Origin: DAIRFP01 sp036794995
Lineage (GTDB): Bacteria; Desulfobacterota; Binatia; UBA9968
Direction of reading: 5' to 3'
DNA length: 20,894 bases
Assembly: GCA_036794995.1 (NCBI GenBank)
Contig: DAIRFP010000082.1
Span: 1-20,894, forward strand
Below the pieces are notes generated by a model. The model was given only the letters and a program-made list of their open reading frames with translations, had not been told where the DNA came from and made no database searches. Positions within the stretch are counted from its first letter, which is position 1, and each line of letters begins with the position of its first letter. Shown one piece after another: positions 7,717 to 15,607 of the stretch. The position numbers and the translations under genes were made by a program.

Positions 7717-8514
7717 ATGAAGGTCGAACAAGCGGCCGAAGATTGGCACCGTTCCGGCCTGGTGATTATTCCAGAATTCTTCCAAGACCCGGAAATAGCA
7801 GAGCTCCGGCGCATCTGCGACCACGTTCTCCAGCAAGCGATAGCGGAAGCACCAGATCGTGCAAATGCTTCGAACATCGCCTATTTAACCGAGCGCCGGT
7901 ACTTTCGTTCGCAGGAAACGGATTTATTGCGGTTACTGGAATTTATTGCCGACCGGAGGATCGTCTCCCTTCTTGCGCATTTGTCCGGCGAAGCCCCGCT
8001 ATTTCATAACACGCAGTATTTCTACAATCCTGCGGCCATGTCCTGGGATGGAGATTGGCATCGAGACACCCAGTTTTTAGCTCTCGAGACCGCCTTGGAG
8101 CAGGTACGCTTGAAGCAACACACGGGAGTACACTTTCGAGTCGCCCTCGTGGCGGATTCCCAACTTGAATATGTCCCCGGTTCGGAGCGGCGCTGGGATT
8201 CAGTTGAAGAGCTGGAGATTCGCAAAGGTAGTGAGCCAAGTCGTCCGGATATGCCGGGGCGACGGAAAATCGAACTAAGAGCAGGTGACGCGTGTCTTTT
8301 CCACGCTTGGGGAATTCATCGTGGGACTTACCAGGCTGATGTCCCGCGGCGGACCTTGGATATTATCTATGGTTGGGGTGGGGTATGCAGTTACTGTCCT
8401 CCCCCGCCGATGTGTTTCACCGATCCGAGCTTACTGGCACGGCTCAGTCCAGCCGCACGGAATTTCTTTGATAATTTTATCAACGCCTATGCGAAATATT
8501 GGCATCAGTCCTAA
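7717..8514 (+). CDS. Phytanoyl-CoA dioxygenase (PhyH)-like Fe(II)/2-oxoglutarate oxygenase
   Basis: The 265-residue protein should hydroxylate a small molecule using iron, oxygen and 2-oxoglutarate. The iron-binding HxD is H115/D117 in WHRDTQF and the distal His is H201 in WGIHRGTY. A following Arg (R211/R212, VPRRTLDIIYGW) is placed to hold 2-oxoglutarate. The N-terminal WHRSGLVIIPEFF is the typical PhyH opening. The substrate is unknown; relatives act on lipids, amino acids, ectoine or natural products. The ATG at 7717 and a TTG at 7696 are both possible and neither has a good Shine-Dalgarno. Its stop lies 5 bases from the convergent lipid kinase stop. The Cys/Pro-rich segment CSYCPPPPMC (about 224-233) is unusual. 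Confidence 0.85.
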   Translation: MKVEQAAEDWHRSGLVIIPEFFQDPEIAELRRICDHVLQQAIAEAPDRANASNIAYLTERRYFRSQETDLLRLLEFIADRRIVSLLAHLSGEAPLFHNTQYFYNPAAMSWDGDWHRDTQFLALETALEQVRLKQHTGVHFRVALVADSQLEYVPGSERRWDSVEELEIRKGSEPSRPDMPGRRKIELRAGDACLFHAWGIHRGTYQADVPRRTLDIIYGWGGVCSYCPPPPMCFTDPSLLARLSPAARNFFDNFINAYAKYWHQS

Positions 8515-8519
8515 CCGTC

Positions 8520-9437
8520 TCACGCCGGCGTGAGGAACACCAGCGACTGTGGGTTGAGATTGACGTCGATCACGGTGGACGGGGAGGAAAAGTTCGAGCC
8601 GGTGTCTGGCCACACGTCGTCATCGATGTGGATCACGGATCCTTCCCAGACGATCTGCAAATGCTTCCCTCTGTGGACCCTGAGATCCGGCGAGCATGGC
8701 TTACCTGCTATGCAATCGGACAGGTAGCTGTTCAACTGGTGCTGCTCGCCGTTGGCCAGCAGTGCGATATCGAGAAGGCCATCGCCGGGATCCGCATCCG
8801 GGGCAAGATGGAGGTTCGGCCCGATGGATTTAATGTTCATCGCTTCCAGTAAAACGTACTCTCCCGACAGGTCTTGACCATCGAGTGTGAGCTGCAAAGG
8901 TTTTGCCGGACAGCTGGGTAGGCGGTCCTTCAGTATCTCCAGGACGGATGTGAGTTTTTCTTCACTATCACTTGCGTGCGCGAGGTCAATATTGTCTCTG
9001 GCATCGAGCCGGTGCATCGTCGTGGTGAATAAGCCCATTCCCAATCCTTCGATGAAGCACGTAGATCCCCATGGCCCGCTTGCCACGCCGACATCGAATT
9101 TTCTGCGCCGTGCTTGAACCCATCCGTCGACAAGTTGCGTGAGCGGTTGATCCAGGACATCAAGGGTCTTGGCGATGTTATTGGCGGTTCCCAGCGGCAG
9201 GACGGCGATAGGAACGGGTTTCCCGATGAGTTTCTTGGCAACCTTGCCTACGATGCCATCGCCTCCAGCCACGGCGACGAGGTCACCGGGTTCTTTGAGC
9301 GCCTTATCCCAGTCCGCCTCCTTGGATGATTGGTACGCGGTGGTATGTCCGGCGCCTCGAATCAGGCCAAGCAGCTCATCGCCCGAGGGTTGCTGGTCAT
9401 CGCCGGCGTCAGGATTGTGGATCATTGTTATCTTCAC
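8520..9437 (-). CDS. Diacylglycerol kinase-family lipid kinase
   Basis: The 305-residue protein belongs to the DAGK catalytic superfamily (YegS/DgkB/sphingosine kinase-like), which transfers phosphate from ATP to a lipid hydroxyl on the inner face of the membrane. It shows the N-terminal strand MKITMIHNPDAGD and the nucleotide loop VAVAGGDGIVGKVA (about 54-67). The second nucleotide motif PLGTANNIAKTL (about 81-92) is also present. A C-terminal beta-sandwich (about 105-300) includes a DPGDGLLDIALL motif, as in the family. The start is a GTG at 9437 with GGGAGG 7 bases upstream. The exact lipid substrate cannot be read from the sequence. It is divergent from surE. Confidence 0.87.
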   Translation of the reverse strand: MKITMIHNPDAGDDQQPSGDELLGLIRGAGHTTAYQSSKEADWDKALKEPGDLVAVAGGDGIVGKVAKKLIGKPVPIAVLPLGTANNIAKTLDVLDQPLTQLVDGWVQARRRKFDVGVASGPWGSTCFIEGLGMGLFTTTMHRLDARDNIDLAHASDSEEKLTSVLEILKDRLPSCPAKPLQLTLDGQDLSGEYVLLEAMNIKSIGPNLHLAPDADPGDGLLDIALLANGEQHQLNSYLSDCIAGKPCSPDLRVHRGKHLQIVWEGSVIHIDDDVWPDTGSNFSSPSTVIDVNLNPQSLVFLTPA

Positions 9438-9520
9438 GTTTTTTCCTCCCGATGATGAAGCGTGAGACTAAATATGAAATACTAATGGTAGCACCGCGGG
9501 AGGAAATGGAAAGCTGCCAG

Positions 9521-10255
9521 ATGCGCATACTGGTTACCAACGATGACGGAATCTATAGCCCCGGCCTCGCGGCGCTCGCAGAAATGGCTGCACAGTTCGG
9601 TGACGTGCGGGTCGTGGCGCCGGACGTCGAGCAGTCTTCCGCCGGCCACTCCATCACCGCGACGCGGCCACTGTCCTATAAGCGGACCCCCATCGGCGAT
9701 TTTGAAGCTTACCGTGTCAATGGTACCCCGGCAGACTGTGTTGCGCTGGGCAGCTATCATTGGGAGAAAGTCGACGTAGTTCTGTCTGGGATCAATCTTG
9801 GCGGCAATCTGGGCAATGCCATGTGGCATTCAGGTACCCTCGCCGCCGCCAAGCAGGCTGCTTTGCTGGGACTACGGGGCATCGCTCTGAGCGTGCAGCT
9901 TACGCGCGACGAGCCCGACCTCGATAGTTTGAAGCCCTCGGTGAAAAAGGTTTTGGAGCTGCTGTTGCACGATCAGGGGCTCACCCTGGTCAATGTGAAC
10001 TTTCCCGATAAAATCCCCAGGGGGTTGCGCTGGACGCGCCAGTCGGTCAGGCACTATGACGGCAAAGTCGTACCGGGCGAAGATCCGATGAAGCGGAAAC
10101 TGTTCTGGTTCACTGTCGTTCCTATGGAGGAGGCGGAGGAAGGCACGGATCGGTGGGCCGTCGAGCAGGGTTACGTGTCGATGACGCCGCTCCGCCTCGA
10201 TCTCACAAACGAGAAGGAATTGGCCGCCGCTATGGCGAGGCTTCCGTTGGATTGA
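9521..10255 (+). CDS. surE: 5'/3'-nucleotidase SurE
   Basis: The 244-residue protein is a divalent-metal nucleotidase that removes phosphate from nucleoside monophosphates and is often tied to stationary-phase survival. The start MRILVTNDDGIYSPG carries the metal-binding DD pair. VAPDVEQSSAGHSIT is the conserved loop with the SSxGHS motif. GTPADCVALG and VLSGINLGGNLG complete the signature, including the metal-binding Asn. Length is normal. I chose the ATG at 9521 by homology; upstream in-frame starts overlap the lipid kinase and are unlikely. GGAGG lies 16 bases before it, which is longer than ideal, so the in-frame ATG at 9506 cannot be excluded by the RBS alone. Confidence 0.95.
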   Translation: MRILVTNDDGIYSPGLAALAEMAAQFGDVRVVAPDVEQSSAGHSITATRPLSYKRTPIGDFEAYRVNGTPADCVALGSYHWEKVDVVLSGINLGGNLGNAMWHSGTLAAAKQAALLGLRGIALSVQLTRDEPDLDSLKPSVKKVLELLLHDQGLTLVNVNFPDKIPRGLRWTRQSVRHYDGKVVPGEDPMKRKLFWFTVVPMEEAEEGTDRWAVEQGYVSMTPLRLDLTNEKELAAAMARLPLD

Positions 10256-10365
10256 GACCCACCGAGTTGCCGCAAAACTCGGATGGAGAGTGTTTGATAC
10301 GTTCCCGGCTACTGATATGAGGCCATGACGTAATATTCTCCCGTCGGATCGGAAGGGCATCGATA

Positions 10366-11409
10366 ATGTCTAATAGCGAAGTGGAAAACACAACCAAGCA
10401 AGAAAAGATTAGTGCCTACGCTGCCATAGGCGTAGGTCAGGCTTTGCAATCTTACGAATACATCCCTAAAGAACTCGGTTCATTGGAGATAGAAATCGCT
10501 ATTTCCCACTGCGGCATCTGCCATTCGGACTTGCACTTGATCAAAAACGATTGGAGCGTATCGCTTTATCCTCTCGTGCCCGGCCATGAGATTATCGGGA
10601 CAGTGGCACGGATCGGAAGCGCAGTCGGAAACCTACGGGTGGGGCAACGGGTCGGCGTCGGCTGGTTCGCCGGGGCGTGCTTTGAATGTGAGATGTGTCG
10701 TCTCGGTGAAGAAAATCTCTGCGCCGCAGCGCAAGCGACCTGTGTGGGACGCGAGGGCGGGTATGCCACGCGGGTCCGTGTCGACTTCCGGTTTGCCTTC
10801 CTCATTCCCGATAGCCTACCGTCCGAATACGCCGCGCCGCTGTTGTGCGCCGGCATCACCGTCTTCGCCCCGCTTCACCGTCATGGGTTGAATAAGGCAA
10901 CGCGCCTTGGCGTGGTGGGTATCGGCGGGCTGGGGCACCTGGCGCTCCAATATGGACACACAATGGGTTGCCATGTGACGGCCTTTTCCTCGTCCGCGGC
11001 AAAAGCGGAGGAAGCAAAACGATTGGGAGCGGACGAGTTCGTCGACACCAGCCCGAAAGGCGCAGTGGCGGGCCGAGCCAACACATGTGATTTCCTGCTT
11101 TCCACCGTACCGGCGGATCTCCCGTGGGGCGATTATGTGAATGTGCTCAGACCCAATGGGCGCCTCTGCATCGTCGGCGCGCCGGCCAACGATCTAAAGC
11201 TTTCAGCTTTCCCTCTGATTGTCGGTCAGAAAAGTGTGGTGGGTAGCACGGTGGGCTCGAATTCTGAAATGCGGCAGATGCTTGCGTTTTCCGCCCAGCA
11301 CAATGTCAGGCCGCAAATCGAAATGTTTTCGATGCCGGAAGTCAACCAGGCTTTGGAGCGATTGCGCCAGAACCAGTTGCGCTATCGCGCCGTGCTAGCG
11401 AATCAATGA
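10366..11409 (+). CDS. Zinc-dependent alcohol dehydrogenase (cinnamyl-alcohol/YahK-like, probably NADP-linked)
   Basis: The 347-residue medium-chain dehydrogenase interconverts alcohols and aldehydes. Catalytic zinc ligands are C49 (HCGICHSD), H74/E75 (VPGHEIIG) and C161. Structural zinc cysteines are C105, C108, C111 and C119 (CFECEMCRLGEENLC). The Rossmann motif GIGGLGHLALQ covers about 185-195. The strand end reads AFSSSAAKAEEAKRLGAD; the absence of an acidic residue there and the SSS stretch suggest NADP over NAD. The family accepts many aldehydes and the natural substrate is unknown. It lies 110 bases after surE and 83 bases before the AhpD-like gene. Confidence 0.92.
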   Translation: MSNSEVENTTKQEKISAYAAIGVGQALQSYEYIPKELGSLEIEIAISHCGICHSDLHLIKNDWSVSLYPLVPGHEIIGTVARIGSAVGNLRVGQRVGVGWFAGACFECEMCRLGEENLCAAAQATCVGREGGYATRVRVDFRFAFLIPDSLPSEYAAPLLCAGITVFAPLHRHGLNKATRLGVVGIGGLGHLALQYGHTMGCHVTAFSSSAAKAEEAKRLGADEFVDTSPKGAVAGRANTCDFLLSTVPADLPWGDYVNVLRPNGRLCIVGAPANDLKLSAFPLIVGQKSVVGSTVGSNSEMRQMLAFSAQHNVRPQIEMFSMPEVNQALERLRQNQLRYRAVLANQ

Positions 11410-11492
11410 GTAGGTCAACCCGTCGCGAAGCCAGACGAGTCAGCCTATAGCGGGATTCCGCGCGCCTTTATTCTGTTCAAGGAGGATTTGCT

Positions 11493-11840
11493 ATGTCAGA
11501 TCACTATCACGATGCCAACGACGTCAAACTCATGCGGGAAATGCGCAAGCTGGCCCCGGAAGATTTTAATGCGTGGCTGGGCCTAAACAATACCGTCGGG
11601 CGAGAAAACGGCGCCATTCCCAGGAAATACCGGGAGCTGATCGCAGTGGCGGTGGCATGTGCCGCACAGTGTCCGTACTGTATCGAAGCACACTCAAAGG
11701 CAGCGAAAGCGGCAGGAGCGAACCGAGAGGAAGTAGTGGAAGCGGCATTTGTGGCGGCCGCCCTGAGAGCCGGCGCCGCCGCTACCCATGGGGCAATGGC
11801 ACTAAAGTTCTTCGATGGACAAGGGGAGCCAAAGGCGTGA
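11493..11840 (+). CDS. AhpD/carboxymuconolactone decarboxylase-family protein
   Basis: The 115-residue protein is an all-helical AhpD-like member. The redox motif AAQCPYCIEAHSKAA supplies a CxxC pair (C60, C63) with E65 and H67, the proton-relay pattern of peroxidase-type members. This favours a thiol peroxidase or disulfide-reduction role over true carboxymuconolactone decarboxylation. AAGGAGG lies 7 bases before the ATG. The TGA stop overlaps the GTG start of the next gene by 4 bases, so the two are translationally coupled. Confidence 0.9.
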   Translation: MSDHYHDANDVKLMREMRKLAPEDFNAWLGLNNTVGRENGAIPRKYRELIAVAVACAAQCPYCIEAHSKAAKAAGANREEVVEAAFVAAALRAGAAATHGAMALKFFDGQGEPKA

Positions 11841-13192
11841 GTAACTTAGGCAGAGGCTTGGTTAAGATGTTTTTTCGAAATCGGCTGTTTATATTTCTTA
11901 CCTTGATCGTGTCTGCCGGAGCGAGTTGGTTCGTCGCCCCGGCCTGGGCAGATCTCGAGAGCTATGTCCGGAAGCCGGAGGCTGAGTTCGGTTGGAAAAT
12001 AAAGGAAAAAATTGAGAGCGAGCAGTCTGGCGACCGGATCTATGATCTCCATTTCGTGTCACAGACCTGGCAAGAGAATCGCTGGGAACATCAGCTGCAA
12101 ATTTATCAGCCCAAAGGTATCGGGCCCAATGCCAATATGTTCTTGTGGGTCACCGGCGGCTCAGCAAGACCGGCCTACATCGCCCTGGGTTTGGAACTGG
12201 CCCGAAAGATCCAGGCTCCCGTGGCCTTTCTCTACCACATTCCCAATCAGCCGCTGCTGGAAGATAGTCTCCGTGAAGATGACCTGATCGCCGAGACGTT
12301 TGTCCGTTATCTAAAGACCAAGGATGAAAATTGGCCGCTGCTCTTCCCAATGGTGAAAAGTGTCGTCAAAGCGATGGACGTACTGCAGGCGTTTGGTAAA
12401 CAAGAGTGGGGCAGGCCGATTGACAAGTTTATCGTCTCCGGGGCCTCGAAGCGCGGTTGGACGACGTGGCTTACCGCTGCCGTCGACCAACGGGTTAGCG
12501 CCATTGCTCCCGTGGTCATCGACACGCTCAACATGCGCGCGCAGATGCCGCGACAACTCAAAGCCTTCGGTGCCTACAGTAGCCGGCTCAAACCCTATAC
12601 CAGCCGCGGGCTTGTGCCGATACCCGAAACCCCCGAGGGAGAGCGCCTCTTGAGCATGGTGGATCCCTGGGCGTACCGCCACCGGTTGAACCTGCCGAAG
12701 TTGATCGTCAACGGAACTAACGACTCCTACTGGGCTACGGACGCGCTCAATCTTTACTGGGGCGAGCTGCCGGGGAACAAGTGGGTGGTTTACGTGCCCA
12801 ACGCCGGGCACGACTTGCGGAGGCAAGACCGGCCTCAGCCGGATCAGTTGACCGATCTCGTCGATGGCCTTGCGGCTTTTTCCCGCCATCAAATGAGCGG
12901 CAGATCCATGCCCAACCTGACGTGGAAGCACGAAAGCGTGAACGGTAGTCCACGTCTAACCATCGAAGCGAATCCGGCTCCCATGGGGGCCAGACTCTGG
13001 ATCGCGCAGACGCCGACTCAGGATTTTCGCACGGCTAAGTGGCGAGAGCAGGCGGTAACTTTTTCCAACGGTAAGATCATTGGCGAGGTTACGCCGCCGG
13101 AGAAAGGCTATCTCGCCTTCTACGGTGAGCTGGATTACGAGATCGACGGCGTGCGATACCGCCTGTCGACTCAGGTTGGGATGACACCTTGA
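11837..13192 (+). CDS. PhoPQ-activated pathogenicity-related (PF10142) alpha/beta hydrolase, secreted
   Basis: The roughly 451-residue protein has an N-terminal signal peptide (hydrophobic RLFIFLTLIVSAGASWFV, likely cut after PAWA) and then the PF10142 domain. The GASKRGWTTWLTAAVD segment carries the nucleophile Ser in GASKRG. NGTNDSYWATDAL gives the acid region and NAGHDL the His, which completes a Ser-Asp-His triad in alpha/beta-hydrolase order. The C-terminal 100 residues (about 350-450) form a beta-rich domain. The family is linked to PhoP/PhoQ only by name in Salmonella relatives, and its substrate is unknown. GTG at 11837 overlaps the previous stop and has GGGGAG 8 bases upstream. ATG at 11867 would give a compact signal peptide and is the alternative. 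Confidence 0.85.
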   Translation: MSNLGRGLVKMFFRNRLFIFLTLIVSAGASWFVAPAWADLESYVRKPEAEFGWKIKEKIESEQSGDRIYDLHFVSQTWQENRWEHQLQIYQPKGIGPNANMFLWVTGGSARPAYIALGLELARKIQAPVAFLYHIPNQPLLEDSLREDDLIAETFVRYLKTKDENWPLLFPMVKSVVKAMDVLQAFGKQEWGRPIDKFIVSGASKRGWTTWLTAAVDQRVSAIAPVVIDTLNMRAQMPRQLKAFGAYSSRLKPYTSRGLVPIPETPEGERLLSMVDPWAYRHRLNLPKLIVNGTNDSYWATDALNLYWGELPGNKWVVYVPNAGHDLRRQDRPQPDQLTDLVDGLAAFSRHQMSGRSMPNLTWKHESVNGSPRLTIEANPAPMGARLWIAQTPTQDFRTAKWREQAVTFSNGKIIGEVTPPEKGYLAFYGELDYEIDGVRYRLSTQVGMTP

Positions 13193-13200
13193 AGGCAGAT

Positions 13201-13216
13201 CGCTATCGGAATAGCG
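13201..13216. other. Small hairpin in convergent spacer
   Basis: CGCTAT and ATAGCG form a perfect 6-base stem around a 4-base loop, 8 bases after the PF10142 stop. No T-tract follows on the plus strand, so it is at best a weak terminator or mRNA end stabiliser. It runs directly into the TTGAACC repeat copy. Confidence 0.3.
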
Positions 13217-13229
13217 GTTCAAGGTTCAA
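13217..13229. repeat. Second copy of the TTGAACCTTGAAC word
   Basis: GTTCAAGGTTCAA is the exact reverse complement of the 13-mer at 2206-2218. Both copies sit in short spacers between convergent genes, which suggests a dispersed 3'-end element. Two copies are too few to be sure. Confidence 0.4.
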
Positions 13230-13254
13230 CGACGATAATAGTGAGCTTCGGGAA

Positions 13255-14568
13255 TCATCCTGACGTGTGCTTTTGGATAAATGAAACCAGGACCTTATCG
13301 ATGCGCTTGCCGTCCATATCCACGACTTCGAAACGCAAATTGTTCCAATCGATGTGATCGGACTCCAAGGGCACACGCCCCATTTGGGTGAAGAGGAACC
13401 CACCCAGGGTTTGATAAGCGTCTTTTTTTTCTCCAGGCAAACTATCTAAATGGAATAGTTCCTTGAACTCTTCCACGGCCAACATTCCATCCAGCAGCCA
13501 CGAGCCATCTTCCCTTTGAACCGCCTTGGATTGCACCGGGCTTTTGCCAAAGGGCATCTCACCGGCAATAGCTTCCAGCACGTCGTGGTGGGTAAGCAGC
13601 CCCTCGATACCCCCATACTCGTCGACGACCAACACGATATGGCTGCCGGACCGCTTGATATGCTCCAGCACCTGCAAGGCGGTCATGCTTCTCGGGACGA
13701 ACGCCGGTTGTTGGAGAGACGCACTCAAGTCAATAGCTTTGCCGGCGAGAGCACTGGACAGCAAGTCCTTTGTTTGCGCCACGCCGGCGACATCGTCGAG
13801 GCTTCCCCGACACACCGGAAAACGAGAATGGCCGCTATCGGCTACTTTCCTGCGCACTTGTTCCGGGGCGTCGTTCAGGTCAAACCAGACGATCTGTGTT
13901 CGCGGCGTCATTAACGCCCTTGCGCTTTTATCTCCCAGGTCGATCACGGCTTCCATCATGTCTTGCTCTGACGCCTCAAAAACGCCGGCGGCGGTTCCTT
14001 GCTCGATGAGTGATTTGATCTCTTCCTCCGTCACCGGAGGTTGATTGCTCGGGCGACTTCCCAATCGCCTCAACACCCCGTCGATGCAAAAGTTTAAAAA
14101 TTGAACCAACGGGCCGGCGATGGCCGATAACAGCCGCATGGGTACAGCCACGAATCGAGCGATGCTCTCGGGAGAGCTTAAAGCCAGCTGCTTGGGAAAC
14201 AATTGGCCCATGAGGACGAAAAAAAGTGTAAGACCAACGACAACAACGCCCAGGGCGATGGTTTGGCTATAGTGTTCCATGCCTGGGATGGCGCCAATGC
14301 GAGCCGCGATCCCATCGGTGAGACTCTGGCCGCCGATTGCACCGGCGAGAATCGCGACAAATGTGATACCCATCTGAACCGTTGACAGGAACCGGTTCGG
14401 TTGATTGGCAATCTCCAGAGCTGCTTTCGCCTTGCTATCGCCTTCTTCGGCCCACTCCTGGAGCCGTGACTTGCGTGCCGCGACAACGGCTGTTCTGGAC
14501 AGGGCAAAGACGCCGCTTGCCACGATGAGTAGGAGGATCGCAACTACCTCAAATCCTATGCCTGTCAT
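13255..14568 (-). CDS. CNNM/CorC (HlyC) family membrane protein with CBS pair
   Basis: The 437-residue protein is of the hemolysin-C/CorB-like family implicated in magnesium or other divalent-ion transport. Domain order is as follows. A DUF21/CNNM membrane domain (about 1-185) includes the NRFLSTVQMGITFVAILAGAIGG and GQLFPKQLAL segments. A CBS pair (about 200-330) includes RALMTPRTQIVWFDL, SRFPVCRGSLDDVAGVAQTKDLL and IVLVVDEYGGIEGLLTHHDVLEAI. A CorC_HlyC C-terminal domain (about 345-435) includes DGSWLLDGM and TLGGFLFTQMGRVP. I start at the ATG at 14568 because GAAAGG is 7 bases upstream and an alternative TTG at 14622 adds a tail without homology. It converges on the PF10142 gene. Confidence 0.9.
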   Translation of the reverse strand: MTGIGFEVVAILLLIVASGVFALSRTAVVAARKSRLQEWAEEGDSKAKAALEIANQPNRFLSTVQMGITFVAILAGAIGGQSLTDGIAARIGAIPGMEHYSQTIALGVVVVGLTLFFVLMGQLFPKQLALSSPESIARFVAVPMRLLSAIAGPLVQFLNFCIDGVLRRLGSRPSNQPPVTEEEIKSLIEQGTAAGVFEASEQDMMEAVIDLGDKSARALMTPRTQIVWFDLNDAPEQVRRKVADSGHSRFPVCRGSLDDVAGVAQTKDLLSSALAGKAIDLSASLQQPAFVPRSMTALQVLEHIKRSGSHIVLVVDEYGGIEGLLTHHDVLEAIAGEMPFGKSPVQSKAVQREDGSWLLDGMLAVEEFKELFHLDSLPGEKKDAYQTLGGFLFTQMGRVPLESDHIDWNNLRFEVVDMDGKRIDKVLVSFIQKHTSG

Positions 14569-14970
14569 TTCTCGACCTTTCAATCCTAGTTCTACACTCA
14601 GCGAGAGAGCATTTCCGAACAAAAAAGCGCCACATTGGCACCGCGCCCGCCGGTGCCCCTATGGGCAGCCGAAAAACCGTCCAGCTGGTGGCCAACAAGC
14701 GCAGAAACCTTATGGCGGCTGAGGGACCCTATTACCGGCTTACAGATGGGACTAACGTATCACAATCCAAGCCACTAACCAAAAAACCGTGGCAACAGCC
14801 AAACCCATCAAATTGATTGCCCGGCGAATACTATTACGAGAATTGCCGTCCGCGGAAAGTCAGGGAGTGAGTCCTGCCAAAGCGGGGATAGCTCCGGGCG
14901 TATTACTTAGGTCCAACCTAGAAAGCGAAAGGAGAGAGAAAGCATGGCGTTCGGTTGTTTGACGACTAGG
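14569..14970. other. 402-base intergenic region, no convincing gene
   Basis: Both flanking genes are on the minus strand. I see no tRNA, no terminator with a T-tract and no clear promoter. A short minus-strand frame (stop near 14755) encodes a hydrophobic tail, NLMGLAVATVFWLVAWIVIR, but it has no upstream start with a ribosome site and may be a gene remnant. A 27-codon plus-strand frame (14944-15027) has a strong AAAGGAGAGAG but overlaps the next gene antisense. Neither is called. Confidence 0.4.
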
Positions 14971-15288
14971 CTAACACAACCATTTCTTCACTATTGCGAG
15001 GAGCGTGAGCAGTTGTGCGGCCGCTAAGATGCTAGCGCCAAAACGGGCAAGAAACAGATACTCGAGGAAACTGGCGAAATAGCACAGCAGCACTGCGATA
15101 CCGAAATTGAGGCACAATCTGGGCTTGGAAACGCGGACCTCAGCGCGACCGAAAAACAATTGCCGATCCCGATCTGAGAATGCCGGGCTGCCGCTGGCTC
15201 TGCGCCGGACCACCAACACGGCGATAGCCATAGAGAGTATCGCTAAGAACGTGATTACTTCCCATAAGTAAGTTCCGCTATGTTCCAC
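14971..15288 (-). CDS. Small hypothetical membrane protein
   Basis: The 105-residue protein begins at a GTG with GGAGG 7 bases upstream, an excellent ribosome site that supports it as a real gene. It has a hydrophobic helix at about 8-26 (VITFLAILSMAIAVLVV), a charged loop with RRR and DRDRQ, and two further hydrophobic segments (about 57-75 and 80-100). It ends in VKKWLC with a C-terminal Cys. I do not recognise a family. It is divergent from the TIR fusion gene, with about 320 bases between the starts. Confidence 0.55.
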   Translation of the reverse strand: MEHSGTYLWEVITFLAILSMAIAVLVVRRRASGSPAFSDRDRQLFFGRAEVRVSKPRLCLNFGIAVLLCYFASFLEYLFLARFGASILAAAQLLTLLAIVKKWLC

Positions 15289-15607
15289 TGGGACGCCTCC
15301 GACCCCACCAAGGTGTTAACTTCCCAATTTTCCGGGGCAGGGGACGCTTATCGAGGAGCCCTTACGATGTCAAGGGACGCCTGTTGTATCCGCATTCGGT
15401 GGGCTAAAATTATTACTTGCGATTGTCTCAATGAAGCGAGTTAGCAGATCAAAATGAACCAAGAACGAGTGGGCGTCCAATTGCGAATATCCTATAGCCG
15501 GTAACTCTCCCGCAGCACGTTTCTGTTGGGACTTAACCTGGGCCACCCCGGAGCAATAAGGCTCACGGTGATTGTAAGAGTTTGGTCTGCATGCTTTCAT
15601 CCGGGTG
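15289..15607. other. Divergent intergenic region upstream of the TIR fusion gene
   Basis: The region holds the start signals of the small membrane protein (minus) and the TIR fusion (plus). I find no strong sigma-70 or sigma-54 promoter, palindrome or RNA. Small frames here lack ribosome sites. Confidence 0.35.

Noticed and set aside
13201..13216. Intrinsic terminator after the PF10142 gene
   Set aside because: The stem has only 6 pairs and no T-tract follows, so it is listed only as a small hairpin.
14755..14860. Minus-strand hydrophobic tail (NLMGLAVATVFWLVAWIVIR) in the intergenic region
   Set aside because: An in-frame stop lies shortly upstream and no start with a ribosome site is visible; it may be a remnant but cannot be supported as a gene.
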